A stretch of 5,248 nucleotides of DNA from assembly GCA_016188625.1 (NCBI GenBank), contig JACPHL010000313.1, forward strand, positions 1 through 5,248, given 5' to 3'. A program made the translations under genes and the position numbers. This stretch comes from Candidatus Rokuibacteriota bacterium (GTDB taxonomy: Bacteria > Methylomirabilota > Methylomirabilia > Rokubacteriales > JACPHL01). The notes below the pieces were generated by a model. That model did not search any database. It worked only from the letters and a program-made list of their open reading frames with translations, and had not been told where the DNA came from. Shown one piece after another: positions 5,051 to 5,248 of this stretch. Each line of letters starts with the position of its first letter. The first letter of the stretch is position 1.

Positions 5051-5248
5051 AGGAAACGCTGTCGGAATGCTGTGCCATCGAGCCTGACCTGATCGCCACG
5101 GCGACGCAGGAGGCGGAGCCCGCGGCCGCGCGGCGGGTCGAGGAGCACATCGGCCGCTGCGCCTCCTGCCGGGACGAGTTCGAGCGCTACCGCGCCATCG
5201 AGGGGGCCGTCGGCGCCCTGCGAGGCGAGCCGCTCCCGGCCGCGCGCC
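5047..5248 (+). CDS. Zinc-finger anti-sigma factor, N-terminal part (cut by window end)
   Basis: Sixty-seven residues are visible, starting MKETLSECCAIEPDL. The ATG overlaps the sigma stop by ATGA, and AGAGGGAG lies 8 bases upstream inside the sigma gene. Residues 34-41 give H34-x3-C38-x2-C41 (HIGRCASC), the signature of the zinc-associated anti-sigma (ZAS) fold that sandwiches between sigma regions 2 and 4. Cys8 or Cys9 could supply the fourth zinc ligand, as N-terminal Cys/His residues do in this family. In relatives such as RsrA the zinc site senses oxidation, but other ZAS proteins are not redox sensors. The rest of the protein, including any transmembrane helix or periplasmic sensor domain, is beyond the window, so it cannot be said whether it is cytoplasmic or membrane-bound. 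Confidence 0.88.
   Translation, partial: MKETLSECCAIEPDLIATATQEAEPAAARRVEEHIGRCASCRDEFERYRAIEGAVGALRGEPLPAAR

Overview
The window is a very GC-rich bacterial chromosome segment with dense, short-spaced genes. The base composition, the Shine-Dalgarno-type starts and the gene mix would suit a soil or sediment lineage such as Rokubacteria/Methylomirabilota, Acidobacteria or a deltaproteobacterium. The sequence alone does not settle which, and the lineage is an inference.

Layout from left to right. (1) Positions 3-383 (+) hold the C-terminal catalytic part of a tyrosine recombinase, cut by the window edge. (2) It converges, 25 bases apart, with a glutamine-synthetase-family ligase (409-1806, -). 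Several substrate-site residues in that ligase differ from true glutamine synthetase. (3) A 235-base divergent spacer carries candidate promoters for both sides and a perfect 9-bp dyad. (4) A rhomboid-family membrane protease with a small N-terminal soluble domain follows (2042-2923, +). (5) It converges with a two-gene minus-strand operon: a class I SAM-dependent methyltransferase (3441-4358), then a methionine-R-sulfoxide reductase MsrB (2998-3444), coupled by an ATGA overlap. (6) Divergent from that operon is an ECF sigma factor (4523-5050, +). It overlaps, again by ATGA, a zinc-finger anti-sigma factor (5047 to the window end, truncated).

How they may work together. The sigma/anti-sigma pair is a classic sensing module. 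Its anti-sigma has the H-x3-C-x2-C signature, which in some relatives responds to redox state, and it lies back to back with an operon containing an oxidised-protein repair enzyme. A redox-stress regulon covering this cluster is a reasonable inference, not something the sequence proves. The ligase and the rhomboid share a divergent promoter region but no obvious pathway.

No convincing new multi-gene system is visible. The points most worth a second look are: the altered glutamine-synthetase active site; the dyad and alternative pairings in front of the rhomboid; the dyad and possible leaderless start of the sigma gene; a probable reading-frame disturbance at the methyltransferase C-terminus; and the MsrB that lacks the usual resolving cysteine.
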